Source: Gloeopeniophorella convolvens
Taxonomy: Eukaryota > Basidiomycota > Agaricomycetes > Russulales
Direction of reading: 5' to 3'
Assembly: GCA_022496205.1 (NCBI GenBank)
Contig: WTXD01000014.1
Coordinates: forward strand, 248,001-312,000
DNA length: 64,000 nucleotides
Shown here: piece after piece, positions 1-10,195 of the stretch
Numbering within the stretch: the stretch's first letter is position 1
Layout: every line of letters begins with the position of its first letter
Translations under genes and position numbers: made by a program
Notes under the pieces: generated by a model
What the model was told of the DNA's origin: nothing
What the model saw: only the letters and a program-made list of their open reading frames with translations
Databases searched by the model: none

Positions 1-2
1 TA

Positions 3-473
3 ACCATCGATCACAACGTACCTCACGACGAAGGCGCAATGCGCGTCCCCGCTGCTCTGACCCCAGGGTCGCACGCAGCGATGTCACCCTCTCCTCAACC
101 CTCCTACTATTCTGCCTCCGATATACCTGTCCCATCGCCACTACCATCACCAGGATTTCAGCACCCCTCACAAACGTTTTCGCGGAAAGGATCCATCTCC
201 TACTCGCGCCCTATCCGTGACCAATACCCTCAGTCCGACAACCTCCAGGTACCTCAGAACGCATACGAGATGCGCGTGCGAAGTTCACAGCCAGACGACC
301 ACGCGCATTCAACCGAGCGAAGAGATCTATCGGAGATTAGTGAGGCGTCCTATACGACTGCTCAAGATGACAACATCACAGAACAAGGCGGCCTCTACGC
401 CCCGCCGAGTCCTGGCAACGATTGGCGTGCAAGCACACAATCGTCACTCTATGGTGGCCCACGAGCTTTATAG
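3..473 (+). CDS. 3' end of a Ser/Pro-rich protein, cut by the window edge
   Basis: The frame is open from the first bases of the window to a TAG, giving about 156 residues of a C-terminal tail; the start lies outside. The segment is low-complexity: it is rich in Ser, Pro, Gln and Tyr, with repeated Pro-Ser-Pro runs, an acidic SEISEASYTTAQD patch and a short GPRAL end. No catalytic or membrane motif is visible, so it is probably a disordered cytoplasmic tail, for instance of a membrane or cytoskeletal protein. I do not recognise the family. The ATG at position 39 is internal, because the frame continues upstream of it. Confidence 0.55.
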   Translation, partial: TIDHNVPHDEGAMRVPAALTPGSHAAMSPSPQPSYYSASDIPVPSPLPSPGFQHPSQTFSRKGSISYSRPIRDQYPQSDNLQVPQNAYEMRVRSSQPDDHAHSTERRDLSEISEASYTTAQDDNITEQGGLYAPPSPGNDWRASTQSSLYGGPRAL

Positions 474-865
474 TCAAACCTTCTCGCTGTCGCATATTTA
501 ATTGACCCGGCTTGCACCTGTCGACTGCTTCCGTATCACATAGATGGACTTCGTGCACTCTGCATATATATGTTTATGCTAACCGCTGCTTTGCTTCTCC
601 CTTCCTTGTCGATCTTCTGTTTATACTGCGTTCATACCCATTTGGCTAAACAGGAGGCAGGAATATCATGTAGTTTTGAGCGACACTAAGCTTGTCTGTA
701 TCGCACAGAGGGCGAAGAATAGGTAAACGGCACGGGAGTCGGACCGTTGTCCGGGCCGTCAAACCGCGAGATTGAGTCATTGTGCGAACGAGGCCGCCGA
801 CCACCGCAGACTCGGAGGACTGACTCGAGTCCTACTGCCAGTGAGACCGTCGAGTCAACGCTGGT
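474..865. other. Intergenic region, 392 bp
   Basis: It holds the 3' flank of the truncated gene and the promoter of the amidotransferase-like gene. I see no repeat, RNA gene or convincing short ORF. Confidence 0.5.
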
Positions 866-1833
866 ATGGCCGTCTTTAGGAACCCTCGTCTAGCCCTGCT
901 CGTCTGCGACATACCGATCCCTGCCGTTGTTGCAGACTATGGTGAATATCCGCGCATATTTCGAGAGCTGTTTCGTGCCTCTCTACCTCAAGACCTCGCC
1001 GACTTTGTCTTGGATCCCTACGATGTCCGATACACGATGACATATCCTTCGGAAGTTGCCCTTGACACCTACGACGGCGTCGTCATCACTGGCTCTGGCA
1101 GGTGGTTTCGCAACTGCGAGACTGGGTGACAGATTGACATACCCTCATATAGCGGCATCCGCGTATGAGAATGTGGAGTGGGTGAATAAGCTCGTCTCTT
1201 GGGTGGCTGCCCTTGCTACGAACAAGCCGCAGATAAAGATCATCGGCAAGTCAGATTCATTCTGCACACACTTGGCTTTTCCGATGACAGTGTGCGCAGG
1301 TATTTGCTTCGGTCACCAGATCGTCGCGCGTGCACTTGGTGGTGAATGCGTGCCAAATGGGGGCCGATGGGAGGTGGCGATCACCGAAGTTGCGCTTACT
1401 CCCCTCGGCCAACGCATATTTGGCGCGGAAAGTTTCGTACGTTGCATTGCTGTCACAACGGCATGATCTGATTGCATGCGTGGCCACCTTGCAGAACATC
1501 CAGCAGATGCACCGTGACCATGTGCCCGCTGTCCCGCCAACGTTCCATCTACTCGGCTCGACGGCCATCTCGGAGAACCAGGGGATGGTGCGGTTCTCAG
1601 ACCCCACCGCGCCTCCCCCCGCGTCGAACGCCGCACTCCCGTCGATACACATTCTGACGTTGCAAGGACACCCTGAATTCAGTGCAGGGATTGTGAAACA
1701 GGTTGTCAAAGCACGAGGTGAGAGTGGCGCGATGGACAAGGCCACCGCGGAGAATGCACGGATTCGTGCGGATTGGCGCAACGACGGAGTAGACGTCATG
1801 GGGCGCGCGATATGGCAGGCCCTGCGTGCATGA
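866..1833 (+). CDS. Class I glutamine amidotransferase-like protein
   Basis: Four exons (866-1097, 1153-1245, 1300-1436, 1495-1833) join to 266 residues. The fold is a stand-alone class I glutamine amidotransferase of the fungal 'GMP synthase-like' group. The nucleophile elbow ICFGHQ supplies the catalytic Cys, and GHPEF near the end supplies the His-Glu pair, so the triad is complete. Family knowledge suggests hydrolysis of glutamine or a gamma-glutamyl amide in the cytosol; the true substrate is not predictable because no synthetase domain is fused. The first two introns begin with GC instead of GT (gcaggt, gcaagt); only these donors restore the expected ITGS-A-SAYE and IIG-ICFGHQ joins. 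The third intron is a normal GT-AG one. Confidence 0.85.
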
Positions 1834-2291
1834 ACCCGCAGGCTTAAGCTCGGGTGCCGTTTATGTTGCTCGGAAAGTAAAGGGTAGAGCTTCGGGAGCG
1901 GGAAGGGAGGCATGATACGTTATAGGCCACGACCAAGCGGGACGGGGTTTGTCGGCGGTTGTCTGAGAGCCCTGCTGGGAGTGCGGGGTTGGCTGCAGTC
2001 TCTTTGCTAGATAGAGCACAAGGGTGCGGTTGGCTTAGTGGACAGAACAAACGGGGCAATTAAGAAAATCCTGGAGCTGCGCGGGGATCTCGATGTCAAC
2101 CTAAAGGCTGTGCAAAAGGGGAATTCGTTGTGAGCTCAGGCACGAAGGGGCCTGGATTGGGGTTAGGAGTGCCCAAAGATAACTACGTAAGCGCCGTCGG
2201 AGTTCGAACGGTAAATAAGGAAATCGCGCTGTACCCGCGAAACACGGACAAGTTTACTGGACCCGTTCACTTTCTCCTTGTCCGCCATCTC
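1834..2291. other. Intergenic region, 458 bp
   Basis: The frame of the next gene stays open for 54 codons upstream of its first ATG (from a GTG at 2130), but there is no ATG in that stretch, so I treat it as 5' untranslated. Nothing else is recognised. Confidence 0.4.
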
Positions 2292-4271
2292 ATGACTGAC
2301 GCCCACCAGGATGTCTCCAAAGGTTGGTTGCAGGACGACAACGCTGTTCTCGTCTCCGCTCTAGCTGCAGTCACCGTCGCGACTGGTTCGGTTCTCTTGT
2401 GGCGTGGCCGGAAAGCGACCTCCGTCGAGGGGGCGAACACGCCAGGTTCCTCGACCCCAACCCCATCCGCACTACACACCGCTCTCGCTTCACTCCATCT
2501 ATCTAGTCTTTTACCTCCTGCGCGCGTTGACGTGCCCACGGACGCCAAGCCAGAAGCGATTCGAGATATCATGCAGCTACGGAGCGAGCAGAATATGAAG
2601 GAGAAGAGCTCGCGCTCTAAAGAGCGGCGGCGTCGTGGCAAAGACCCCATGAGGGAATTCTCAAAAGGAGGGAAGAAGTACAAGGAGTTGGTTCGTCAAA
2701 TGGATCGACCTCCAGCCACGTCTTCTGAAGACCTCAATGCACCACCGACGGAGCAAGGCCAGCTTCTCTCGGGACCCCCATCCCGGAACGTCAGCAGATC
2801 CCCCAGCGCGCGGCCGCCTAGCTCTCGTCAGCTACTGCGTGATCCGTCAGACGATCCTCCTGCAGAAGACGACACTCCGAAGGCTCACTCTGAAGCGTTT
2901 GACGATGCCGCCAGTCAATCTTCAACTGGCACAACCGACTTGTCGGCGAGCGTTGAAAAGGAGAGATCAGAAGCCGAGCCCCGCCCACTAGAACGCCCTG
3001 AGGTGACTCTTTCCGAGGCGACGCTAGGACTCGGGGACCCTATTCCTAAACCATCCACACCGCCAGCATCATCTGAGTCGTCCGCTAGCCACCTTCCCGC
3101 ACCGTCTTGGGGTTCAAACTCCTTCACCGAGGCATCTTCATCCTCCTCGGCCACTTCTTCACCTTCTCGAAAGGGTCAGGAGGGTTCGCGTTCACGCGTA
3201 CCGAATGGTTCCTGGGATTGGGACGGTCAGTCAACCTTTCACCGCGATCCCCCACCCCGTTTTGCCGCGGCGCGAGCAGCCAATCAACAGCGGGGCATGA
3301 GCTCCCCTACATCTCCCTCCATTCCATTCGCTCATCCCGAGACCCCGCCCACACCTGCAAGCGTCCTGTCCCCACTCTCTCCCCTCGATTTACCGATTCG
3401 TCGGAACGGTGCATCACCCGTGCCTTCGTCGAGACCTGGCGCCCGACGCACGTCCGCCGCTCGGCTTCCCCCAACTCCTCCACCGAATCCTGTCTCAGCT
3501 CAGACTCAGATTGCTTCGCTCAAAGGCGCGCTTGAAGCAGCGCGACTCCGCGAGGAGAAAAATCGCGCTGAGGCAGAACGGCTGGCGAAGGAGTGCGATG
3601 CATTGAGGTGGCATTGGGCGCAAGATGTCACACGGTGGCAACACCATGAAGCTAAGGTATGCCAAACCCACATCTCGATTCGGCAATCGCTTATCGCGCA
3701 AACGATGCAGCTGCTGAGCTACATACAGCACCTCACGCACGGTGCGCAAATGTATGCCGGCGCCCCGCCGTTCTCACCTGCCACTACGCCCATGCTCCCG
3801 GGCTTCCCGACGTCCGGCCTTTCCGGCTCAGTCGGCCCAGTGGCTACTCCCCTCCCATACAGTCCCGCATTCGATGATTCCCGTGGCCGGCGACGTGAAC
3901 GAGGGCAAGAGAACGGTGCGAATGGAGACTCCGATACCGACGCGTTCACTCTCAGTGATGAGGTTGTCGGGGCAATCTTGAAGCGACCTGACAGCCTCAA
4001 GGGAGAAAGTCAGATGCGCCGCACACCACCGAACGAAGAAGGGCCGCTGCGCTTCCCTTCCTTGTCTGATTTGGGTAACGTTTGGCACGAAAAGGCCACG
4101 GAGACGGCAACTCCGAGCGTGGAGCCCGCGGAAGATGCCATAACGGGTATTCGTGAAGGCGACGACGAAGAGACACCGGGTGACGAGGACATAGAGAGTG
4201 TCTCGGACGAGATTATCGCCTCCATGGACACAGCTGAAATAACGCATAGCGCACCGCATGACTGTGGATAA
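2292..4271 (+). CDS. Orphan membrane-anchored coiled-coil protein
   Basis: A long uninterrupted frame gives 659 residues from the first ATG. A hydrophobic stretch at about residues 17-35 (AVLVSALAAVTVATG then VLLW followed by RGRK) looks like one N-terminal membrane anchor or signal anchor. The middle is Ser/Pro-rich and probably disordered. Around residues 400-480 there is a heptad-like, Glu/Arg/Ala-rich helix (ALEAARLREEKNRAEAERL) typical of a coiled coil. The C-terminus is acidic. A possible 54-nt intron (3657-3710, gtatgc...atgcag) lies in frame without a stop; splicing would remove 18 residues from the end of the coiled coil. I do not recognise the family. A membrane tether or scaffold is only a guess. 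Confidence 0.65.
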   Translation: MTDAHQDVSKGWLQDDNAVLVSALAAVTVATGSVLLWRGRKATSVEGANTPGSSTPTPSALHTALASLHLSSLLPPARVDVPTDAKPEAIRDIMQLRSEQNMKEKSSRSKERRRRGKDPMREFSKGGKKYKELVRQMDRPPATSSEDLNAPPTEQGQLLSGPPSRNVSRSPSARPPSSRQLLRDPSDDPPAEDDTPKAHSEAFDDAASQSSTGTTDLSASVEKERSEAEPRPLERPEVTLSEATLGLGDPIPKPSTPPASSESSASHLPAPSWGSNSFTEASSSSSATSSPSRKGQEGSRSRVPNGSWDWDGQSTFHRDPPPRFAAARAANQQRGMSSPTSPSIPFAHPETPPTPASVLSPLSPLDLPIRRNGASPVPSSRPGARRTSAARLPPTPPPNPVSAQTQIASLKGALEAARLREEKNRAEAERLAKECDALRWHWAQDVTRWQHHEAKVCQTHISIRQSLIAQTMQLLSYIQHLTHGAQMYAGAPPFSPATTPMLPGFPTSGLSGSVGPVATPLPYSPAFDDSRGRRRERGQENGANGDSDTDAFTLSDEVVGAILKRPDSLKGESQMRRTPPNEEGPLRFPSLSDLGNVWHEKATETATPSVEPAEDAITGIREGDDEETPGDEDIESVSDEIIASMDTAEITHSAPHDCG

Positions 4272-4771
4272 CACATCGCACCCAGCGCTTCGTTTCGTTC
4301 CTATGGACTTCTATCTATACATACCCACCAGACCCACTCCTGGACAATTCATTTTGGTCGTTCACCGACCTGCATCCACACCTGCGCCCCTCATTTGTAT
4401 GGTATCATTGTCATAGCTCTGGAGCTCATTAAATGTCTCAAATCACTTCACCTGCATGGAGGGCAGGCACATCGCCCCAGCTTGAGCACGAGTGACTACC
4501 TGCGCATCAATGATCTTGAGGTTGCAACCGGCGTCGGGCAGAAATCAGATGATGTAATGAGGGTATTGAAGAATGGGCACCCCAATGAAGATTTCCTTTC
4601 AGCGTATTCATACTGATGCGATTATAAACCCACAGTGGCACTTATGTAAAGCAGAGTGAAACACGATTAGTTCATAGATGCACTGCAAAAACCAACAATG
4701 GGAACCATTACAATCCGGCAGGTAGGTAATGAGTGAGCACACAAGCGAAAGACTACAAACAATGTAAGTGA
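4272..4771. other. Intergenic region between convergent genes, 500 bp
   Basis: It lies between two converging 3' ends. A 73-codon ORF at 4395-4616 resembles nothing and has no gene-like context. No repeats are seen. Confidence 0.45.
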
Positions 4772-5670
4772 CTATGCAGTTGACGACTCTCCGCCCTTCT
4801 GCTGAGCAGCAAGCATTCGTCTGCAGATATGAGAGCAGAAGAGTTAGCATATGTCGAACAGAGGAAATGGCGCCGTGACGCACTGCCGCGCGGCCAATAT
4901 CATCTGAGCCTTGCGCTCCCGCAGGCTCGCTTCGCGCTTCTCGGCCGAGTCTTCCCAAGCCGCCCGGCCGCCTGCATCCTGCTCTAGCGCGGGCGCAACG
5001 TCCGCCGCAGGCAGTCGTGGCTCAAGCGCGAAACGCGATATGAGTGTCTCCTTTGGTTTGGGGGTCGCAGTTGTGGTGGCGGTGCGCGCGGCGAGGGCGG
5101 TCCCGGCGGGGCGCGGCGCGGCGTTCGCGCCGGTCGGACGGGGGTAGAGAGTGAAGTAGGCTTCTGGGGGCTAAAGGGAGGTTTGAGCGATGGGCTCTTT
5201 GTGGACGGGGAGCGGGGAGGGCGTACAGCGTCGAGGAAGCCGCGCTCGAGGATCTTGTTCGTCGTGAGCTCTACAGAGCCGGTCCGCAAAAGGTCATAAT
5301 GGATGTTGGCGCTGCACGAAACCGGACATGGCAAGATATTAAGTATATATGGCTGGCGCGTGCGTCGAAATACGCACTATGGTATGTCAGGGAACATCCC
5401 GGTCACGGTCTCGACCTGCACCGGAAGATGAATGACAGAGGACGGTTTCAACGAGCAGAAGTCGTACCATGTCGGGGGTGACTTTCTTCGGCCTGAAGCG
5501 CAGTGCACGGGCAGCTGCCTGGTCGGCCGTTGTCTCGCCGCCTTGTGTGCTGTGTATCAGGAATGGGGACGGATGCCAGCCGGAACGCGCGACGTACTGG
5601 ATGTGGTGGCCCAGCGGACAATGAGAACGATCACGGCGAATGCAACCACGACGTTGACGACCTCTCCCAT
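4772..5670 (-). CDS. CUE1: CUE-domain ER membrane protein, Cue1-like
   Basis: Six exons (5598-5670, 5468-5541, 5378-5415, 5227-5311, 4884-5170, 4772-4820) give 201 residues, close to yeast Cue1. An N-terminal membrane helix (VVNVVVAFAVIVLIV) is followed at about residues 45-90 by a CUE domain with the hallmark MFPDIP and DLLRTGSVELTTNKIL. A Pro/Ala-rich linker leads to a C-terminal helix, SLRERKAQMILAARQRM, which matches the Ubc7-binding region of Cue1. In yeast Cue1 tethers the E2 Ubc7 at the ER and activates it during ER-associated degradation; that role is inferred here from domain order. The last 49-nt exon was found by splicing at CA|gtgcgt; without it the helix would be cut. Confidence 0.85.
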
Positions 5671-5936
5671 GTCAGTAGGTCCTGAAATGTACTTGTACGG
5701 AAAAGGGTAGAGATTGTTGTGTTGAGAGTTGGGCCAGGTCTGGCAGTGCTTTCGGATGCGAAGTGGCTGATCACGTTTCGGCCGCTGCCGGAGCCGGTTC
5801 AAGTCGCCGGCCGCGCGGTGGCGAAACAGCCGCCGGGACTGCGACACTTGGATCCATCTGATTCGCCATGATCACATCCCCCAACGCCGTTGGCACCTCC
5901 GAGCAGATCTAATTGACAGGGTATAAATTACCCCGC

Positions 5937-8900
5937 TCATGCCATCACCAATCCCTCGCCCATTCGCACAATCTCGCTCAGCACACCCGCCTCGTTGAGT
6001 ACCACAAGGTCCTTGTCTTTGCCTTTTTCTTTCCCCTGTGCGAATGAGTTGTCAGGTCGTACTCTGTCTTCCAATACCATTGCACAAACCTTGGCCACCG
6101 GGGTGCTTGAGAAGCGGTTCATCACTCGGAACGGCCGGGGCTGCGTCACGCTGGGATCCCAGATGGCACCAAACCGGTCTCCGCCTAATGGATCATGGAA
6201 GAACTTGGCAGTGTCGGCGTAGATGCGCTATTCGGTTGCGTGTTTAACAGTTGCCGTGGTTAGGAAGAACGCTGGGCGTACCGTCAAATCGTCGAGGAAC
6301 ATCTCTGCGGGGTCAAAACCCGGCCGATATGGCACATCTTTTTCTGGGGGCGGGGCATTGGCGTACTTCCCGGAACGCATCCACACGGCCTGATCGGCGG
6401 CGACATTCTGGAAGTACCGCGGGAGAACGGTCGGCTGCAGTTTCACGACGAAGTCGTAATCGTCCTCTGGGTGGGCGAAGATACTCTAACAGGGTCGAAG
6501 TCAGTCGATGCAATACAAAGGTCCTGATTGACCGCACCGAGACATCCAGCACGCCCGTTTCCATGCCTTGCAGGCAGTCGTGCGTCGCCTGCGCGAGAGC
6601 GCGGATGCGATGTGCTGCAACATGGTCTGGTCCGTCCACAGTCCACATGCGGCCATCGGGGTCAGCCTCCGTTTTCAGCACCCACACACCCTTTGCCCCG
6701 GACGCCGCGCTCGACCCCACGTCGGGTGCCGGGTCCGAGTCGCTGTACAGTGGCACCGTCATCCCGTCCGCCCATTGCCAGCCCCGCAGTAGGCGAATGA
6801 CGCGTGCAAAGCCGCGTTCGCGCGTGGTTGGCACACTGGCAGGACCTGCGCCTGCGAAGACAGCCCCGCAGAGGACTTCCACGGCCTCTTCGCTCACGTG
6901 GAGACGGAGCAGCCAATGGGCAGCCAGCCAGCGCTTGACGAGGCGCACCGTGCCCCCAAACGCTACGAATCGATGGCAAAGCGCAGCCACGGCGCGGTGA
7001 TGCCTTGGTGCCGCGATGAAGCGCTTGATGTACAGCCTGTGCGCTATGCGCGCGTTCTCCACCTCGTGCGGGGAGGTTGGGTTCGCAGCGGGAGGTGCAT
7101 GGAGGATCCGGTCGAGCAGGGTGGCCTCGCGGTCGTGCCATATCCGAAGCGCGAACGCCCATCCGTCTGGTGTGGCGACCTCGAGCTGGACATGATCCGC
7201 GATCGGAGGCACTCCGGCGGGCAGTTCGACAGCGATTCGCGCATGCAGACCCGGCGTGGCGTCCGTCAGCGCCTGAGCGAGACGCTCAAGGAAGGCCATC
7301 TTCATCTTCTGTATAGCGGCTAGGTCGTCAGGCCAGCGCGCAGACTTCTCGAACTCGAGATTGAGGGATATGAGCGGGACATGCCGGGCGCAGGATGGAA
7401 GCGTCCTGGCCGTGGTGATCGGAATCGAGACAGGGGCGAAGACGCTAGTGTATCGAAGCTCCGGCGCGACTGGGCTAATGTTGAGCACTGCCAGCGGAAG
7501 CTCCTTATCGAAACCCTTGATAGAGCTTGCGAGTCCTTGGAACGCAGCTAGGGCCGCCTTGAATCCCGCCGCCCGGTAGTGCGAGGAGATGGATGGTGGT
7601 AGCCGGAGGAGTGAATCAAACGCGGGTTGCCACGAGATCACAGCGTCACCGTGTATGCCGAAATGTCGTGCAAGGATATGTCGCACAACCATGGCGGGGA
7701 TCTGGGTGCGCTCATCTGATCCCTGGACATTCCAGACGACGCTTTCCGTTATGCTCCCATCCTGGAAGCGCCGAAGCTCTGCCTTGTCACCCCAGAGTTC
7801 GCGGAATTCATCTGCTGCGCTTGATTGTGTCTCCGCAGCTGCGGGGCCGTGGTCTACTAGCCGGAATGCATGCTCCTGATCAAGTATCAGGCCAATGAAG
7901 ATCTTCTCAGGACCGGCAGGAAGCCCTTCGGCTATTGGGCGCGGTCTTGATGTTGGATGAAGGATGGCGAGTGCCTCGATACGTGAACCCAATGCCTTGC
8001 GCAGCAGTGAGGGTAACGAGGCGAGAGTGGAATTCGAAAGTGAGCCACGGTCCAATATGTCATGAACCGAGGGTCGCCTCAAAGAAGCAGATGATAATTC
8101 GACTCTGAATTTGTGGCATAAGCTGTCGCACTAGCAACGCGTAGCAAATGCTCACATCATCATGATGTCGAAACGAGAGGCAGGTTCCCTGTGATCAGCG
8201 AGGAAGACCTCTGTGAATGGGTCACCTGTGGAAATACTTCCGTCCAAGATCTCCAGCGTAGCGCGCGCGTCGTGTTTGAGCTGTGCGATTTCAACGAGGT
8301 GAACTGATGGTTATGAACACGCCTACCATTTCAACAGATGTCGGAGGAACTCCGGCGAGCACGTTGACACAGGATGAAGAGTCCACGAGTATCGCCTCAT
8401 GCAGTTCCGAATATTCTTCTGGTGGGAACTGAGGGAAATCAATGATGTAGCCTCCTAGAGCCAGTGGACGGACGCACCAGATGGCCATTTTTACTCTTGA
8501 CAAAGACGGACTCTTGAGTAAAGTCGTGGCGAGCTGGCAAGGCTTGTAAGTCCGTGTCTTATCTTCTCGGCGCTTACATACACAAAAAGTCAAGGGTAGC
8601 CTTGAACAACTGGTAAGAGCTGAGTCCTTTCCCTAGAGGGCGCCGCTTCGTCTTGATCTTCGAATGGGGCTCCTCCCCGAGGATCAACGCCTCCAGGACG
8701 GTATTCCACCATGGGCCGGAGCCTTCAAACCCGCGAACGCACAGCCGTTGGCCTTCGCCATATCCGCGCTGGTTCGCCCATACTCGCAGGAGTGATAGCG
8801 CATCCCGGTATGCGGGGATCTCGTTCTTGAGAGTATTCACTGCTATCACATCACGCTGAGGAGAGGAGGCGAGTAGGATGGCAGAGTTATACAGGGGAGT

Positions 8901-10195
8901 GGGGAGGTTCTCCTGACTCGAGCCAGATGAGTCTGAAGAGTTGACACGGAAGTTGCTTCTATGGGGAGCTAGCCGCGCCTTTTGAATAGGAGAAGAGGGT
9001 GAGAGTACAGGTATAATCCGCACTACAGCATTCAGCTTTGAGAAATCCGTAGGGGTATCGTCTGGAGGGCCGTCAAGATAACGCGATATGTGACGCGAAT
9101 GCCACATACCGTTTTTTGGCCGTAGGATCAGTGTAGTCAAGCGAGGGTCGCCCTTCTTGGACTCGTAAAAAGTCTCTACATTGAGTTTGTTTGCGGGGTC
9201 GGAGACGTATTTCGCGAGGACAGCAATATAGAAAGCACGTTTGTGAAAGAATCGACCATTCATGTAATCTTTCTCTTGGAATAATTCCTGCGACGTCGAA
9301 GATTGAGCGACAGTTCAGAAGAACATCTCTGTAGAGACGAACGGATGGCATTTCCACGGCTACATCTACGACCCAAGGCTCCTCGTCTTTAGATTTGACG
9401 ACAACATTGTTGATCCAGCCCCCAACGACTGCGATGTTCACTGGTTTCTGGAACGCCACTTTCCAGTTTGCGTCTTCAGTCGGGACGGGAAGGGGAAAGG
9501 GGACTGCAATCGATTGGGAAGATGGAGCTTTATCCTTTTGACGGTGAGCTTTCTCCTTGCCCTTGGCGTCAGAAGGAAGCGTTCCCGCGAGGAGCGCTCG
9601 TGCAGCCTCCAAGGGGTGCTGTGGCGAAACAGGCGGGAGGGCAGACAGATACGCATGAAGAGCGAAGAGGAATCTGTCAAGTGGAGCCTTGCGTGACTCT
9701 TTTGGTCGGATGTTTGGCAGGAGAGCATCAATCTGTAAAACAATAGTAATGAGCCCGTTCCCTTGTAAGTACCATGGCCACACTGCACAACTTACCTGAA
9801 GCTTGAAGGAGCTAGACATAAACAGCTCCTGTGCCTCTTTTATGGCCCTGACCTCGTCTCCCGTTGGCGGCTTGTGCACCTTGCCAGTTGAGGGCTGTCC
9901 TGGTACGGTGCGCTCATCGCCATTCGCGCCTATACCACCCCATTCCTCCGCACCATAAGATGTTTCAGGTGGGTCCTCGCCGTCTTCACTCGATGGACTG
10001 CCTGCGTGACTGACGGCTGCCTCGTCGGAATCGAATTCGTCTCGTCCTGAGGGCTCAGGGCCGTCATCGTATTCCAGCGACACCTGGCGCTTCTGCAGGA
10101 GATTCGAGAAAATGCGCCCATGTAAGTTATGTACTTACCTTTGGCACCCACCCTTCGACTTCGTGTGCGCGCCGCCTTTTGAGGGTAGAAGGCAT
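5937..10195 (-). CDS. UTP22: U3 snoRNP / UTP-C component Utp22 (NRAP family)
   Basis: Eleven exons (10139-10195, 9796-10092, 9343-9732, 9110-9287, 8582-9061, 8478-8533, 8327-8428, 8156-8280, 6538-8104, 6282-6485, 5937-6227) give 1248 residues, normal for Utp22/NOL6. Recognisable blocks run in family order: a basic and acidic N-terminus, the first NRAP domain (VNIAVVGGWINN, ELFQEKDYMNGRFFHKRAF), LNAVVRIIPVLS, FRELWGDKAELRRFQDGSI, and the C-terminal YDFVVKLQPTVLPRYFQ and FFHDPLGG. The family is a catalytically dead nucleotidyltransferase-like scaffold in the nucleolar small-subunit processome. An apparent in-frame TAG at 6228-6230 and an apparent frame change near 8470 both fall inside short introns. 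It pairs in theme with the Bud21-like gene at 35 kb, also a processome factor. Confidence 0.93.

Noticed and set aside
6228..6230. In-frame TAG inside the UTP22 C-terminal region, followed by 96 more in-frame family-like codons, as if the gene were broken.
   Set aside because: It is the end of a 54-nt GT-AG intron (6228-6281). Splicing gives a smooth DDLT-RIYADTAKFFHDP join.
8429..8477. Apparent frameshift in UTP22, with a CGTC duplication near the break.
   Set aside because: A 49-nt intron (gtgcgt ... cctcag) restores KSKNGHL-FPPEEY in frame, so no mutation is needed.
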